Below, in pieces: positions 55,951-64,000 of a stretch of 64,000 bases of DNA. The DNA is from Achromobacter xylosoxidans (GTDB lineage Bacteria; Pseudomonadota; Gammaproteobacteria; Burkholderiales; Burkholderiaceae_B): the NCBI RefSeq assembly GCF_001457475.1, contig NZ_LN831029.1, forward strand, positions 2,170,001 through 2,234,000, given 5' to 3'. Position numbers and translations under genes: made by a program. Position 1 is the first letter of the stretch, and each line of letters begins with the position of its first letter. Under the pieces are notes generated by a model. The model worked only from the letters and a program-made list of their open reading frames with translations, searched no databases and had not been told where the DNA came from.

Positions 55951-58900
55951 TTAGCTGTGGTCGACGTTCAGTTTGCCCTTCTGCAACAGGTCATTGATGA
56001 TGGCCTGGTTGTTCAGCTGGCCGCCCTGCGTCAGGTCGACGTTCTCCAGCACGATCTTCTGGTCCGCGCCCTGGGTGCCAAGCTTGCCCTGGGTGTTGAC
56101 GTCGATGACCGTGTTGTTGCCTTCCTTGTGGAAGTTCAGGTATTGCGTCAGGGTGCCATCCTTTTCGCCGACCAGCAGGTCCTTCAGGTCCAGGACGTCG
56201 CCGCCATCGGCGGGCTTGTCCAGCGAGAAGTCCTTGATGGTGTCGACGGCCGGCTTGGCGGTCGTGCCCTGGTCGCCCAGTTCCCACTTGAAGGTATCGC
56301 TGCCGGCGCCGCCGATCAGCGTGTCGTCGCCCTTGCCGCCGATCAGCAGGTCGTTGCCGTTGCCGCCTTCCAGCGTGTCGTTGCCCGAGCCGCCATGCAG
56401 CACGTCGTTGCCTTCGCCGCCGTACAGCTTGTCGTCGCCGGCGCCACCATAGATGATGTCGTTGCCATCGTCGCCGTACAGGGTATCGTTGCCGCCCTGG
56501 CCGTAGATGATGTCGTCGCCGGTGCCGCCGTGGATCGTGTCATCGCCGCCGCGCGGGTCGTCGGCCAGGTTGAAGTCGGCGTGGTGGTCCTTGATGTACT
56601 GGTACAGGTCGCCGTTGGTGGGCGCATGTCCGTCGCGCATCTCCAGGAACACTTGCAGCGCTTTCAGGCCCGAGCCCTGCACCAGGTCGGCGGGGCGGCC
56701 GCCCACCGAGGCCCAGTTCAGCACGTTGCCATCGGTGTTGAGGGTGTCGCCGAAGATGATGTCGTGGCCCGCGCCGCCGTTGATGATGTCGTTGCCGACG
56801 GCGGCCGGATCGGTGCTGGACGAACCGCCCTGCAGTGCCGCGGCCAGGTCCTTGGCGGTGTTGACGATCTGCGGCTGGCCGACAGCGCCGGTGATGTTCG
56901 TGCCTTCGATCCGGACCGTGCCCGTTCCCGTGGTGCTCGAGTTGTCAAAGAACTTCAGGTAGGCCTCGTTGACCCCCGTGCCGATGCCGATGGCGTGCAC
57001 GGTGCTCTTGCCGCTCAGGCCCTTGAACTTGTCGACCGCGTCCTTCATGTCGTAGTAGTTCGTGGTGCTGCCGCCCGACCACCAGTCGCCGTTGCTGCCA
57101 CGGTTGCTGAAGGTCGGATCGCCGTCCGTCAGGAAGTACGTGACGTTCTCGAAGGCCTGGCCGTTGGAGGAGGTCGGCTGCTTGTTGAACCACTTCACGG
57201 CTTCGTCGAACGCGCCTTCGTAGTTGGTGCCGCCGCTGGCGCTGAGCTTCTCGATGGCCTTGATCAGGTCGCCGACGTTGCTCGCGTTCAAGCCGTTGAT
57301 CGTGTACTTGGTGCTGGCCGTCGATTCGAAGCCGATCAGCGCCACGTTGACGATACCGTCATGGCCCTTGAGGGTGTTCGCCAGGTTCTTGAGCGCGTCG
57401 ATGGTCAGCTGCATGCGCGTCAGGCCCTTGGTGCCGGAGGCTTCCGACATACTGCCCGACGTGTCCACCACGATCGCGATGTTGTAGTTCTTGCCCGGTT
57501 CGACCGTGGTGACGGTGCCGCCCTTGTCGCCAAGGATGACGTCGTCGCCGCTGCCGCCGTTGATGGGCGGCTTGGTGCCGGTGCCGCTGCCGTCGTTGTC
57601 GCCCGAGATGAAGTTGTTGGTCTTGATGGCGAAGTTGTAGTCGCCCGACGTGTCCTTGCCGCCGTTGGCGGTGCCGCCATCGTCGCGCACCTGGAAGCCG
57701 AACGAGGTGTCCTGGCCCGAGGCCGAAGGCGTGTAGACCAGTTTGCCCGCGGCGATGTCCGCGGCCGAAACCACGGTATTGACCGAGACTGCCTGGCCGT
57801 TGAGCGTCAGAGTGCCGTCCGTCGGCAGGCGCGTAATGATAACGCTGTCGAGCTGGTTGCCCTCGGCGCCGTCATTGAAGTTGAACTCGGCGGCGGTGAA
57901 GGTGTGGCTGCTGCCGACATCGACGCTGGTGGCGTTGTCGGCGGCCACCGGCGCGTCGTTGGTGCCGATCACGTCGACCGTGATCAGCTGCTTGCCGGTG
58001 CCATCGGCCGAGACGACCTCGAAGGTTTCCTTCAGCACGGCGCCCGGCGGCAGATCCTGGACCACCTTCAGGCTGTTGTTCAGCGTGTAGGTCCAGTTGC
58101 CGTTGGCGTCGATCGAGAACGTGCCGTACTTGCCCGCCACGTTGGCCTGGGCGATCAGCGCGCTCTGGCCGGCGTCGGCGTCCGAGACCGTCAGCTTGCC
58201 GGTGGTGACCAGCGTCTTGTCCTCGATCACGGCGCCGGTGGACTGGCCGGTGATCTTGGCGATGTCGTTGGTGCCGGTGACGGTAACGGTGATCTCCTTG
58301 ACCGCCGTGCCGCCATGGCCATCGTCCACCGTGACCTTGATGGTGTCGGTCACGGTTTCGCCTTCCTTCAGGGCTTGGACCTTGGTGCTGGCGTTGTCCA
58401 GCGTATAGGTCCACTTGCCGTTCTGGTCGACGGTGAAGGTGCCGTACTGGCCCTTGCCCTCGTTGTTGACGGACCAGGTGTGCGTGTCGTTGGTGTCGAC
58501 ATCGGTCTTGGTCAGTTGGCCGGTGGTGACCAGCGTGCCGTCTTCCTTGACGGTGCCGGTGGCGGTGCCGCCGATGGTCGGGGCGTCGTTGGTGCCGGTG
58601 ATGTCGATGGTGATGACCTGCGTGGCCTTGCCGCCGTTGCCGTCGTCCACGGTCACCGTGATGGAGTCAGTGGCCTTCTGGCCTTCGGCCAGGGCCTGGA
58701 CCTTGGCGCTGTTGTTGTCCAGCACATAGGTCCACTTGCCGCTCTGGTCGAGCGTGAAGGTGCCGTACTGGCCCTTGCCGTCGTTGTTCAACGACCAGGT
58801 GTGCTTGTCGTTGACGTCGACGTCTGCCTTGGCCAGCTGGCCAGTCACCGTCTGGGTGCCATCTTCCTTGACGGCGCCGGAGGCCGTGCCGCTGATCGTC

Positions 58901-61900
58901 GGGGCGTCGTTGGTGCCATTGATGGTGATGACCACCTTGCCGGTGGTGCCGTCGGCGCTGGTGACCGTGAAGGTCTCGGTCAGGTGCTCCTTGGCGCCCA
59001 GCTGCTGGATGGCCTTGGCGTCGTTGTCGAGCTTGAAGCTCCAGTTGCCGTTGGCGTCGATCGAGAACTTGCCGTACTGGCCCTGGAAGTCGGTCTGCGG
59101 CTTGAACGAAGCCTGGCCGGCGTCCTTGTCGACGATGTCCAGCTTGCCATTGGCGGTCAGGGTGGTGTCCTCCTGGACGGTGCCCTTGTCGTCGCCCGGC
59201 TTGCTGGGGGTGATGACGGCGGCGTCGTTGGTGCCGGTGATGTCGACGGTGATGACCTGGGTCGCCGTGCCGCCGTTGCCGTCGTCGACGGTTACGGTGA
59301 TGGTGTCGGTGACCTTCTGGCCTTCGGTCAGCGCCTGGACCTTGGCGCTGTCATTGTCGAGCACATAGGTCCACTTGCCGTTCTGGTCGACGGTGAAGGT
59401 GCCGTACTGGCCCTTGCCTTCATTGTTGACGGACCAGGTGTGCTTGTCGTTGATGTCGACGTCGGTCTTGGTCAGCTGGCCGGACGTGGTCGTGGTGCCG
59501 TCTTCGGCGACGGCGCCGGTGGCCGTGCCGCTGACGGTCGGGGCGTCGTTGGTGCCGTTGATGGTGATGACGACCTGGCTCGTGGTGCCGTCGGCGCTGG
59601 TGACCGTGAAGGTCTCGGTCAGGTGCTCCTTGGCGCCCAGCTGCTGGATGGCCTTGGCGTCGTTGTCGAGCTTGAAGCTCCAGTTGCCGTTGGCGTCGAT
59701 CGAGAACTTGCCGTACTGGCCCTGGAAGTCGGTCTGCGGCTTGAACGAAGCCTGGCCGGCGTCCTTGTCGACGATGTCCAGCTTGCCGTTGGCCGTCAGG
59801 GTGGTGTCTTCCTGGACGGTGCCCTTGTCGTCGCCCGGCTTGCTCGGGGTGATGACGGCGGCATCGTTGGTGCCGGTGATGTCGACGGTGATGACCTGGG
59901 TCGCCGTGCCGCCGTTGCCGTCGTCGACGGTCACGGTGATGGTGTCGGTGACCTTCTGGCCTTCGGTCAGCGCCTGGACCTTGGCGCTGTCATTGTCGAG
60001 CACATAGGTCCACTTGCCGTTCTGGTCGACGGTGAAGGTGCCGTACTGGCCCTTGCCTTCATTGTTGACGGACCAGGTGTGCTTGTCGGTGGCATCGACG
60101 TCCTGCTTGGCCAACTGGCCGGACACGGTGGTGTCGGCCGCGTCTTCCTTGACCGCGCCCGTGGCCACGCCCGAGATGGTCGGGGCGTCGTTGGTGCCGT
60201 TGATGGTAATGGTGACCTGGCCGGTGGTGCCGTCGGCGGTCACGACGGTGAAGGTCTCGGTCAGATGGTCCTTGGCGCCCAGTTGCTGGATGGCCTTGGC
60301 GTCGTTGTCGAGCTTGAAGCTCCAATTGCCGTTGGCGTCGATCGAGAACTTGCCGTACTGGCCCTGGAAGTCGGTCTGCGGACGGAATACGGCCTCGCCG
60401 GCATCCGGATCGACGACGTCGAGCTTGCCGCTGGCGGTCAGGGTGGTGTCTTCCTGGACCGTGCCCTTGTCGTCGCCCGGCCTGCTCGGGGTGATCACGG
60501 CGCCGTCGCTGGTGCCATCGACGGTGATGGTGATGACCTGGGTGGCCTTGCCGCCATGGCCGTCGTCGACGGTCACGGTGATGGTGTCGGTCAGGTGTTC
60601 GCCATCCTTGAGCGCCTTGACGTCCGGATTGGCGTTGTCGAGCTTGTAGGTCCACTTGCCGTTCTGGTCAAGCGTGAACGAACCATACTGGCCCTTGCCG
60701 TCATTGTTCAGCGACCAGGTGTGCGTGTCGTTGGTGTCGACGTCGTGCTTGGTCAGCTGACCGCTCACGTCCTGGTTGCTGCCTTCCTGGATCTGGCCAG
60801 TGGCCGTGCCGGTGATGGTCGGGGCGTCGTTGGTGCCGGTGACCGTCACGGTAATGACCTGGGTGGCCTTGCCGCCGTTGCCGTCGTCGACGGTCACGGT
60901 GATGGTTTCGGTGGCCTTCTGGCCTTCGGCCAGGGCCTGCACCTTGGCGCTGTCGTTGTCCAGCGTGTAGGTCCACTTGCCGTTCTGGTCGAGCGTGAAC
61001 GAACCGTACTGGCCCTTGCCGTCTTTGTCCAGCGACCAGGTGTGCTTGTCGTTGACGTCGACGTCGTGCTGGGTCAACTGGCCCGACACTGCCTTGGCGC
61101 CGTCTTCGGTGACGTCGCCGGTGGCCGCGCCCGTGATGGTCGGCGCGTCGTTGGTGCCGTTGATGGTGATGACGACCTGGCCCGTGGTGCCGTCGGCGCT
61201 GGTGACCGTGAAAGTCTCGGTCAGGCTTTCCTTGGCGCCCAGCTGCTGGATGGCCTTGGCGTCGTTGTCGAGCTTGAAGCTCCAATTGCCGTTGGCATCG
61301 ATCGAGAACGTGCCGTACTGGCCATGGAAGTCGGTCTGCGGCTTGAACGTGGCTTCGCCGGCGTCCTTGTCGACGATGTCCAGCTTGCCGTTGGCGGTCA
61401 GGGTGGTGTCTTCCTGGACGGTGCCCTTGTCGTCGCCCGGCTTGCTGGGGGTGATGACGGCAGCGTCGTTGGTGCCGGTGATGTCGACGGTGATGGTCTT
61501 GGTGGCGGTGCCGCCATGGCCGTCGTCGACGGTCACGATGATGGTGTCGGTGACCTTCTCGCCATCCTTCAGGGCCTGGACCTTGTCGCTGGTGTTGTCC
61601 AGTTCGTACTTCCAGTTGCCATTGGCATCGACGGTGAACTTGCCGTATTGGCCGTCGCCGTTGTTGCTGACGGTCCAGGTATGCGTGTCGGAAGTGTCGA
61701 CGTCGGTGACGTCGAGCTTGCCGGTGGCGCTGGTGGCGCCGTCCTCGGCCACGGCGCCGTCGGTCTTGCCGCTCAGCTTCGGATCATCGTTGGTGCCGTC
61801 GATGGTGACGGTGATGGTGCTCTTGGTGCCGTCGGCGGTGGTGACGGTGAAGGTCTCGACCAGCTTTTCGCCCACGGCCAGGGCCTGGACCTTGGGATCG

Positions 61901-64000
61901 TCGTTGTCGAGTTCGTACTTCCAGTTGCCGTTGGCGTCGATGGAGAACTTGCCGTGGTCGCCCTTGGCGTCGGTCTGCGGGTTGAACGTGGCTTCGCCCG
62001 CGTCCTTGTCGGTCACGTCCAGCTTGCCGCCGGTGGTGAGGTTGCCGTCTTCCTGGACGTTGCCTTGGTCATCGCCATCCTTGCTGGGGGTGATGACTGC
62101 TGCGTCGTTGGTGCCAGTGATATCGACCGTGATGGTCTTGGTGGCGGTGCCGCCATGGCCGTCGTCGACGGTCACGGTGATGGTGTCGGTGACCTTCTGG
62201 CCATCCTTCAGCGCCTGGACCTTGTCGCTGGTGTTGTCCAGCTCGTACTTCCAATTGCCATTGGCATCGACGGTGAACTTGCCGTATTGGCCGTCGCCGT
62301 TGTTGCTGACGGTCCAGGTGTGCGTGTCGGAAGTGTCGACGTCGGTGACGTCCAGCTTGCCGGTGGCGCTGGTGGTGCCGTCCTCGGCCACGGCGCCGTC
62401 GGTCTTGCCGCTCAGCTTCGGATCATCGTTGGTGCCGTCGATGGTGACGGTGATGGTGCTCTTGGTGCCGTCGGCGGTGGTGACGGTGAAGGTTTCGACC
62501 AGCTTTTCGCCCACGGCCAGGGCCTGGACCTTGGGATCGTCGTTGTCGAGTTCGTACTTCCAGTTGCCGTTGGCGTCGATCGAGAACTTGCCGTGATCGC
62601 CCTTGGCGTCGGTCTGCGGGTTGAAGGTGGCTTCGCCCGCGTCCTTGTCGGTCACGTCCAGCTTGCCGCCGGTGACGAGGTTGCCGTCTTCCTTGACGTT
62701 GCCGGCATCGTCGCCCGGCTTGCTCGGGGTGATGACGGCCGTGTCGTTGGTGCCGGTGATGGTGACGGTGATGGTTTCAGTCGCCTTGCCGCCATGGCCG
62801 TCGTCGACAGTCACGGTGATGGTGTCGGTGACCTTCTGGCCATCCTTCAGCGCCTGGACCTTGTCGCTGGTGTTGTCCAGCTCGTACTTCCAGTTGCCAT
62901 TGGCATCGACGGTGAACTTGCCGTATTGGCCGTCGCCGTTGTTGCTGACGGTCCAGGTGTGCGTGTCGGAAGTGTCGACGTCGGTGACGTCCAGCTTGCC
63001 GGTGGCGCTGGTGGTGCCGTCCTCGGCCACGGCGCCGTCGGTCTTGCCGCTCAGCGTCGGATCATCGTTGGTGCCGTCGATGGTGACGGTGATGGTGCTC
63101 TTGGTGCCGTCGGCGGTGGTGACGGTGAAGGTTTCGACCAGCTTTTCGCCCACGGCCAGGGCCTGGACCTTGGGATCGTCGTTGTCGAGTTCGTACTTCC
63201 AGTTGCCGTTGGCGTCGATCGAGAACTTGCCGTGATCGCCCTTGGCGTCGGTCTGCGGGTTGAAGGTGGCTTCGCCCGCGTCCTTGTCGGTCACGTCCAG
63301 CTTGCCGCCGGTGACGAGGTTGCCGTCTTCCTTGACGTTGCCGGCATCGTCGCCCGGCTTGCTCGGGGTGATGACGGCCGTGTCGTTGGTGCCGGTGATG
63401 GTGACGGTGATGGTTTCAGTCGCCTTGCCGCCATGGCCGTCGTCGACAGTCACGGTGATGGTGTCGGTGACCTTCTGGCCATCCTTCAGCGCCTGGACCT
63501 TGTCGCTGGTGTTGTCCAGCTCGTACTTCCAATTGCCATTGGCATCGACGGTGAACTTGCCGTATTGGCCGTCGCCGTTGTTGCTGACGGTCCAGGTGTG
63601 CGTGTCGGAAGTGTCGACGTCGGTGACGTCCAGCTTGCCGGTGGCGCTGGTGGTGCCGTCCTCGGCCACGGCGCCGTCGGTCTTGCCGCTCAGCGTCGGA
63701 TCATCGTTGGTGCCGTCGATGGTGACGGTGATGGTGCTCTTGGTGCCATCGGCGGTGGTGACGGTGAAGGTCTCGACCAGCTTCTCGCCCACGGCCAGGG
63801 CCTGGACCTTGGGATCGTTGTTGTCGAGTTCGTACTTCCAGTTGCCGTTGGCGTCGATCGAGAACTTGCCGTGCTCGCCCTTGGCGTCGGTCTGCGGGTT
63901 GAAGGTGGCTTCGCCCGCGTCCTTGTCGGTCACGTCCAGCTTGCCGCCGGTGACGAGGTTGCCGTCTTCCTTGACGTTGCCGGCATCGTCGCCCGGCTTG
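55951..64000 (-). CDS. brtA: Giant RTX adhesin, C-terminal part (LapA/BrtA type; start beyond right edge)
   Basis: The frame is open from the right edge to the stop at 55951, about 2,680 residues of a larger protein. From its N-terminal side: about 19 VCBS repeats of roughly 105 residues to base 57960; a cadherin-like segment (about 57580-57960); a von Willebrand A domain with MIDAS DTSGSMS near 57450-57470; RTX nonapeptides (GGxGxD repeats, mainly 56283-56560); and a C-terminal secretion tail ending LNVDHS. This is a type I secreted, surface-retained adhesin. In B. bronchiseptica such a protein (BrtA) is controlled by LapD/LapG. Its LapG cleavage site and N-terminal retention module lie outside the window. 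The apparent start at 63933 is an internal GTG. Confidence 0.93.
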   Translation of the reverse strand, partial: KPGDDAGNVKEDGNLVTGGKLDVTDKDAGEATFNPQTDAKGEHGKFSIDANGNWKYELDNNDPKVQALAVGEKLVETFTVTTADGTKSTITVTIDGTNDDPTLSGKTDGAVAEDGTTSATGKLDVTDVDTSDTHTWTVSNNGDGQYGKFTVDANGNWKYELDNTSDKVQALKDGQKVTDTITVTVDDGHGGKATETITVTITGTNDTAVITPSKPGDDAGNVKEDGNLVTGGKLDVTDKDAGEATFNPQTDAKGDHGKFSIDANGNWKYELDNDDPKVQALAVGEKLVETFTVTTADGTKSTITVTIDGTNDDPTLSGKTDGAVAEDGTTSATGKLDVTDVDTSDTHTWTVSNNGDGQYGKFTVDANGNWKYELDNTSDKVQALKDGQKVTDTITVTVDDGHGGKATETITVTITGTNDTAVITPSKPGDDAGNVKEDGNLVTGGKLDVTDKDAGEATFNPQTDAKGDHGKFSIDANGNWKYELDNDDPKVQALAVGEKLVETFTVTTADGTKSTITVTIDGTNDDPKLSGKTDGAVAEDGTTSATGKLDVTDVDTSDTHTWTVSNNGDGQYGKFTVDANGNWKYELDNTSDKVQALKDGQKVTDTITVTVDDGHGGTATKTITVDITGTNDAAVITPSKDGDDQGNVQEDGNLTTGGKLDVTDKDAGEATFNPQTDAKGDHGKFSIDANGNWKYELDNDDPKVQALAVGEKLVETFTVTTADGTKSTITVTIDGTNDDPKLSGKTDGAVAEDGATSATGKLDVTDVDTSDTHTWTVSNNGDGQYGKFTVDANGNWKYELDNTSDKVQALKDGEKVTDTIIVTVDDGHGGTATKTITVDITGTNDAAVITPSKPGDDKGTVQEDTTLTANGKLDIVDKDAGEATFKPQTDFHGQYGTFSIDANGNWSFKLDNDAKAIQQLGAKESLTETFTVTSADGTTGQVVITINGTNDAPTITGAATGDVTEDGAKAVSGQLTQHDVDVNDKHTWSLDKDGKGQYGSFTLDQNGKWTYTLDNDSAKVQALAEGQKATETITVTVDDGNGGKATQVITVTVTGTNDAPTITGTATGQIQEGSNQDVSGQLTKHDVDTNDTHTWSLNNDGKGQYGSFTLDQNGKWTYKLDNANPDVKALKDGEHLTDTITVTVDDGHGGKATQVITITVDGTSDGAVITPSRPGDDKGTVQEDTTLTASGKLDVVDPDAGEAVFRPQTDFQGQYGKFSIDANGNWSFKLDNDAKAIQQLGAKDHLTETFTVVTADGTTGQVTITINGTNDAPTISGVATGAVKEDAADTTVSGQLAKQDVDATDKHTWSVNNEGKGQYGTFTVDQNGKWTYVLDNDSAKVQALTEGQKVTDTITVTVDDGNGGTATQVITVDITGTNDAAVITPSKPGDDKGTVQEDTTLTANGKLDIVDKDAGQASFKPQTDFQGQYGKFSIDANGNWSFKLDNDAKAIQQLGAKEHLTETFTVTSADGTTSQVVITINGTNDAPTVSGTATGAVAEDGTTTTSGQLTKTDVDINDKHTWSVNNEGKGQYGTFTVDQNGKWTYVLDNDSAKVQALTEGQKVTDTITVTVDDGNGGTATQVITVDITGTNDAAVITPSKPGDDKGTVQEDTTLTANGKLDIVDKDAGQASFKPQTDFQGQYGKFSIDANGNWSFKLDNDAKAIQQLGAKEHLTETFTVTSADGTTGKVVITINGTNDAPTISGTASGAVKEDGTQTVTGQLAKADVDVNDKHTWSLNNDGKGQYGTFTLDQSGKWTYVLDNNSAKVQALAEGQKATDSITVTVDDGNGGKATQVITIDITGTNDAPTIGGTATGTVKEDGTLVTTGQLTKTDVDTNDTHTWSVNNEGKGQYGTFTVDQNGKWTYTLDNASTKVQALKEGETVTDTIKVTVDDGHGGTAVKEITVTVTGTNDIAKITGQSTGAVIEDKTLVTTGKLTVSDADAGQSALIAQANVAGKYGTFSIDANGNWTYTLNNSLKVVQDLPPGAVLKETFEVVSADGTGKQLITVDVIGTNDAPVAADNATSVDVGSSHTFTAAEFNFNDGAEGNQLDSVIITRLPTDGTLTLNGQAVSVNTVVSAADIAAGKLVYTPSASGQDTSFGFQVRDDGGTANGGKDTSGDYNFAIKTNNFISGDNDGSGTGTKPPINGGSGDDVILGDKGGTVTTVEPGKNYNIAIVVDTSGSMSEASGTKGLTRMQLTIDALKNLANTLKGHDGIVNVALIGFESTASTKYTINGLNASNVGDLIKAIEKLSASGGTNYEGAFDEAVKWFNKQPTSSNGQAFENVTYFLTDGDPTFSNRGSNGDWWSGGSTTNYYDMKDAVDKFKGLSGKSTVHAIGIGTGVNEAYLKFFDNSSTTGTGTVRIEGTNITGAVGQPQIVNTAKDLAAALQGGSSSTDPAAVGNDIINGGAGHDIIFGDTLNTDGNVLNWASVGGRPADLVQGSGLKALQVFLEMRDGHAPTNGDLYQYIKDHHADFNLADDPRGGDDTIHGGTGDDIIYGQGGNDTLYGDDGNDIIYGGAGDDKLYGGEGNDVLHGGSGNDTLEGGNGNDLLIGGKGDDTLIGGAGSDTFKWELGDQGTTAKPAVDTIKDFSLDKPADGGDVLDLKDLLVGEKDGTLTQYLNFHKEGNNTVIDVNTQGKLGTQGADQKIVLENVDLTQGGQLNNQAIINDLLQKGKLNVDHS
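57960..64000 (-). repeat. VCBS-encoding tandem repeats, 639-bp higher-order period
   Basis: Two alternating repeat types (AVITPS...GKLDVTD and PTLSGK...HTWTVSNN) make a 213-residue, 639-bp unit. The same DNA landmark recurs at 62242, 62881 and 63520, exactly 639 bp apart, and another at 59362 and 60001. Units toward the right edge are nearly identical (KYELDN flavour), whereas those toward the C terminus (SFKLDN/TYVLDN flavour) are more divergent, suggesting recent amplification at the N-terminal side. Confidence 0.93.

Noticed and set aside
58097..63235. Series of long plus-strand open frames (up to 539 codons) opposite the adhesin repeats
   Set aside because: They repeat with the same 639-bp period, have low-complexity Val/Ser/Pro content, and simply reflect the absence of stops in the antisense of VCBS repeats.
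57960..64000. CRISPR-like periodic array
   Set aside because: The period is 639 bp and fully protein-coding, with no short direct repeats separated by unique spacers.

Overview
The window is GC-rich, densely coded betaproteobacterial chromosome. The gene order valS | ndk-rlmN-rodZ-like-ispG-hisS-yfgM-bamB-der-hisC-hfq-hflX-hflK-hflC-hisZ-purA, then rpsU-dnaG-rpoD, is that of Bordetella/Achromobacter (Alcaligenaceae). A LapD-LapG-giant RTX adhesin locus of the BrtA kind at the right end fits the same group. The genus is inferred from gene order and protein character, not from a database search.

Layout. 1-18.3 kb is conserved housekeeping: the 5' part of valS leftwards, then a long rightward series for nucleotide, RNA, isoprenoid, aminoacylation, outer-membrane assembly, ribosome assembly, Hfq and HflKC functions. 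rlmN in this series carries an in-frame TAG that removes its C-terminal catalytic cysteine. 18.3-24.2 kb is the macromolecular synthesis operon rpsU-dnaG-rpoD with unusual spacers, followed by a CAU-anticodon tRNA gene. 24.2-28.4 kb looks accessory: two glycosyltransferases and a membrane acyltransferase in mixed orientation. 28.8-37.8 kb is a compact Tad/Flp pilus operon with ATGA stop/start overlaps at most junctions. Its secretion ATPase has an N-terminal FHA domain, and a DUF192 gene at its end runs without a stop codon into an oppositely oriented membrane-protein gene. 37.7-44.6 kb is ordinary chromosome: BPSS1780-type protein, thrB, dusA, CBS protein, YihY, DUF2069, SelO.

44.8-64 kb is a surface-attachment control region. 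It holds an OmpR-type regulator convergent with a multi-pass histidine kinase. The kinase is translationally coupled to a LapD-like protein that lacks the LapG-binding tryptophan. Next come a probably active EAL phosphodiesterase, aroC, an M48 lipoprotein protease and a 166-bp near-palindrome. The region ends with a leftward set: the 3' part of a giant VCBS/vWFA/RTX adhesin, lapG and a canonical lapD with Trp125 at the expected place. Known LapD biology predicts that high c-di-GMP makes LapD hold the LapG protease, so adhesin stays on the surface, while low c-di-GMP frees LapG to cut it. The nearby phosphodiesterase and the second LapD-like receptor tied to a two-component kinase suggest more inputs to the same decision.

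Most noteworthy are the rlmN nonsense codon, the second LapD-like protein with Arg in place of Trp125, the minimal FHA-TadA pilus locus, the stop-less DUF192 gene, the structured ndk leader, the dnaG TTG start inside a repeat hairpin, and the 166-bp near-palindrome. No CRISPR array, complete insertion sequence, rRNA operon or prophage was seen.
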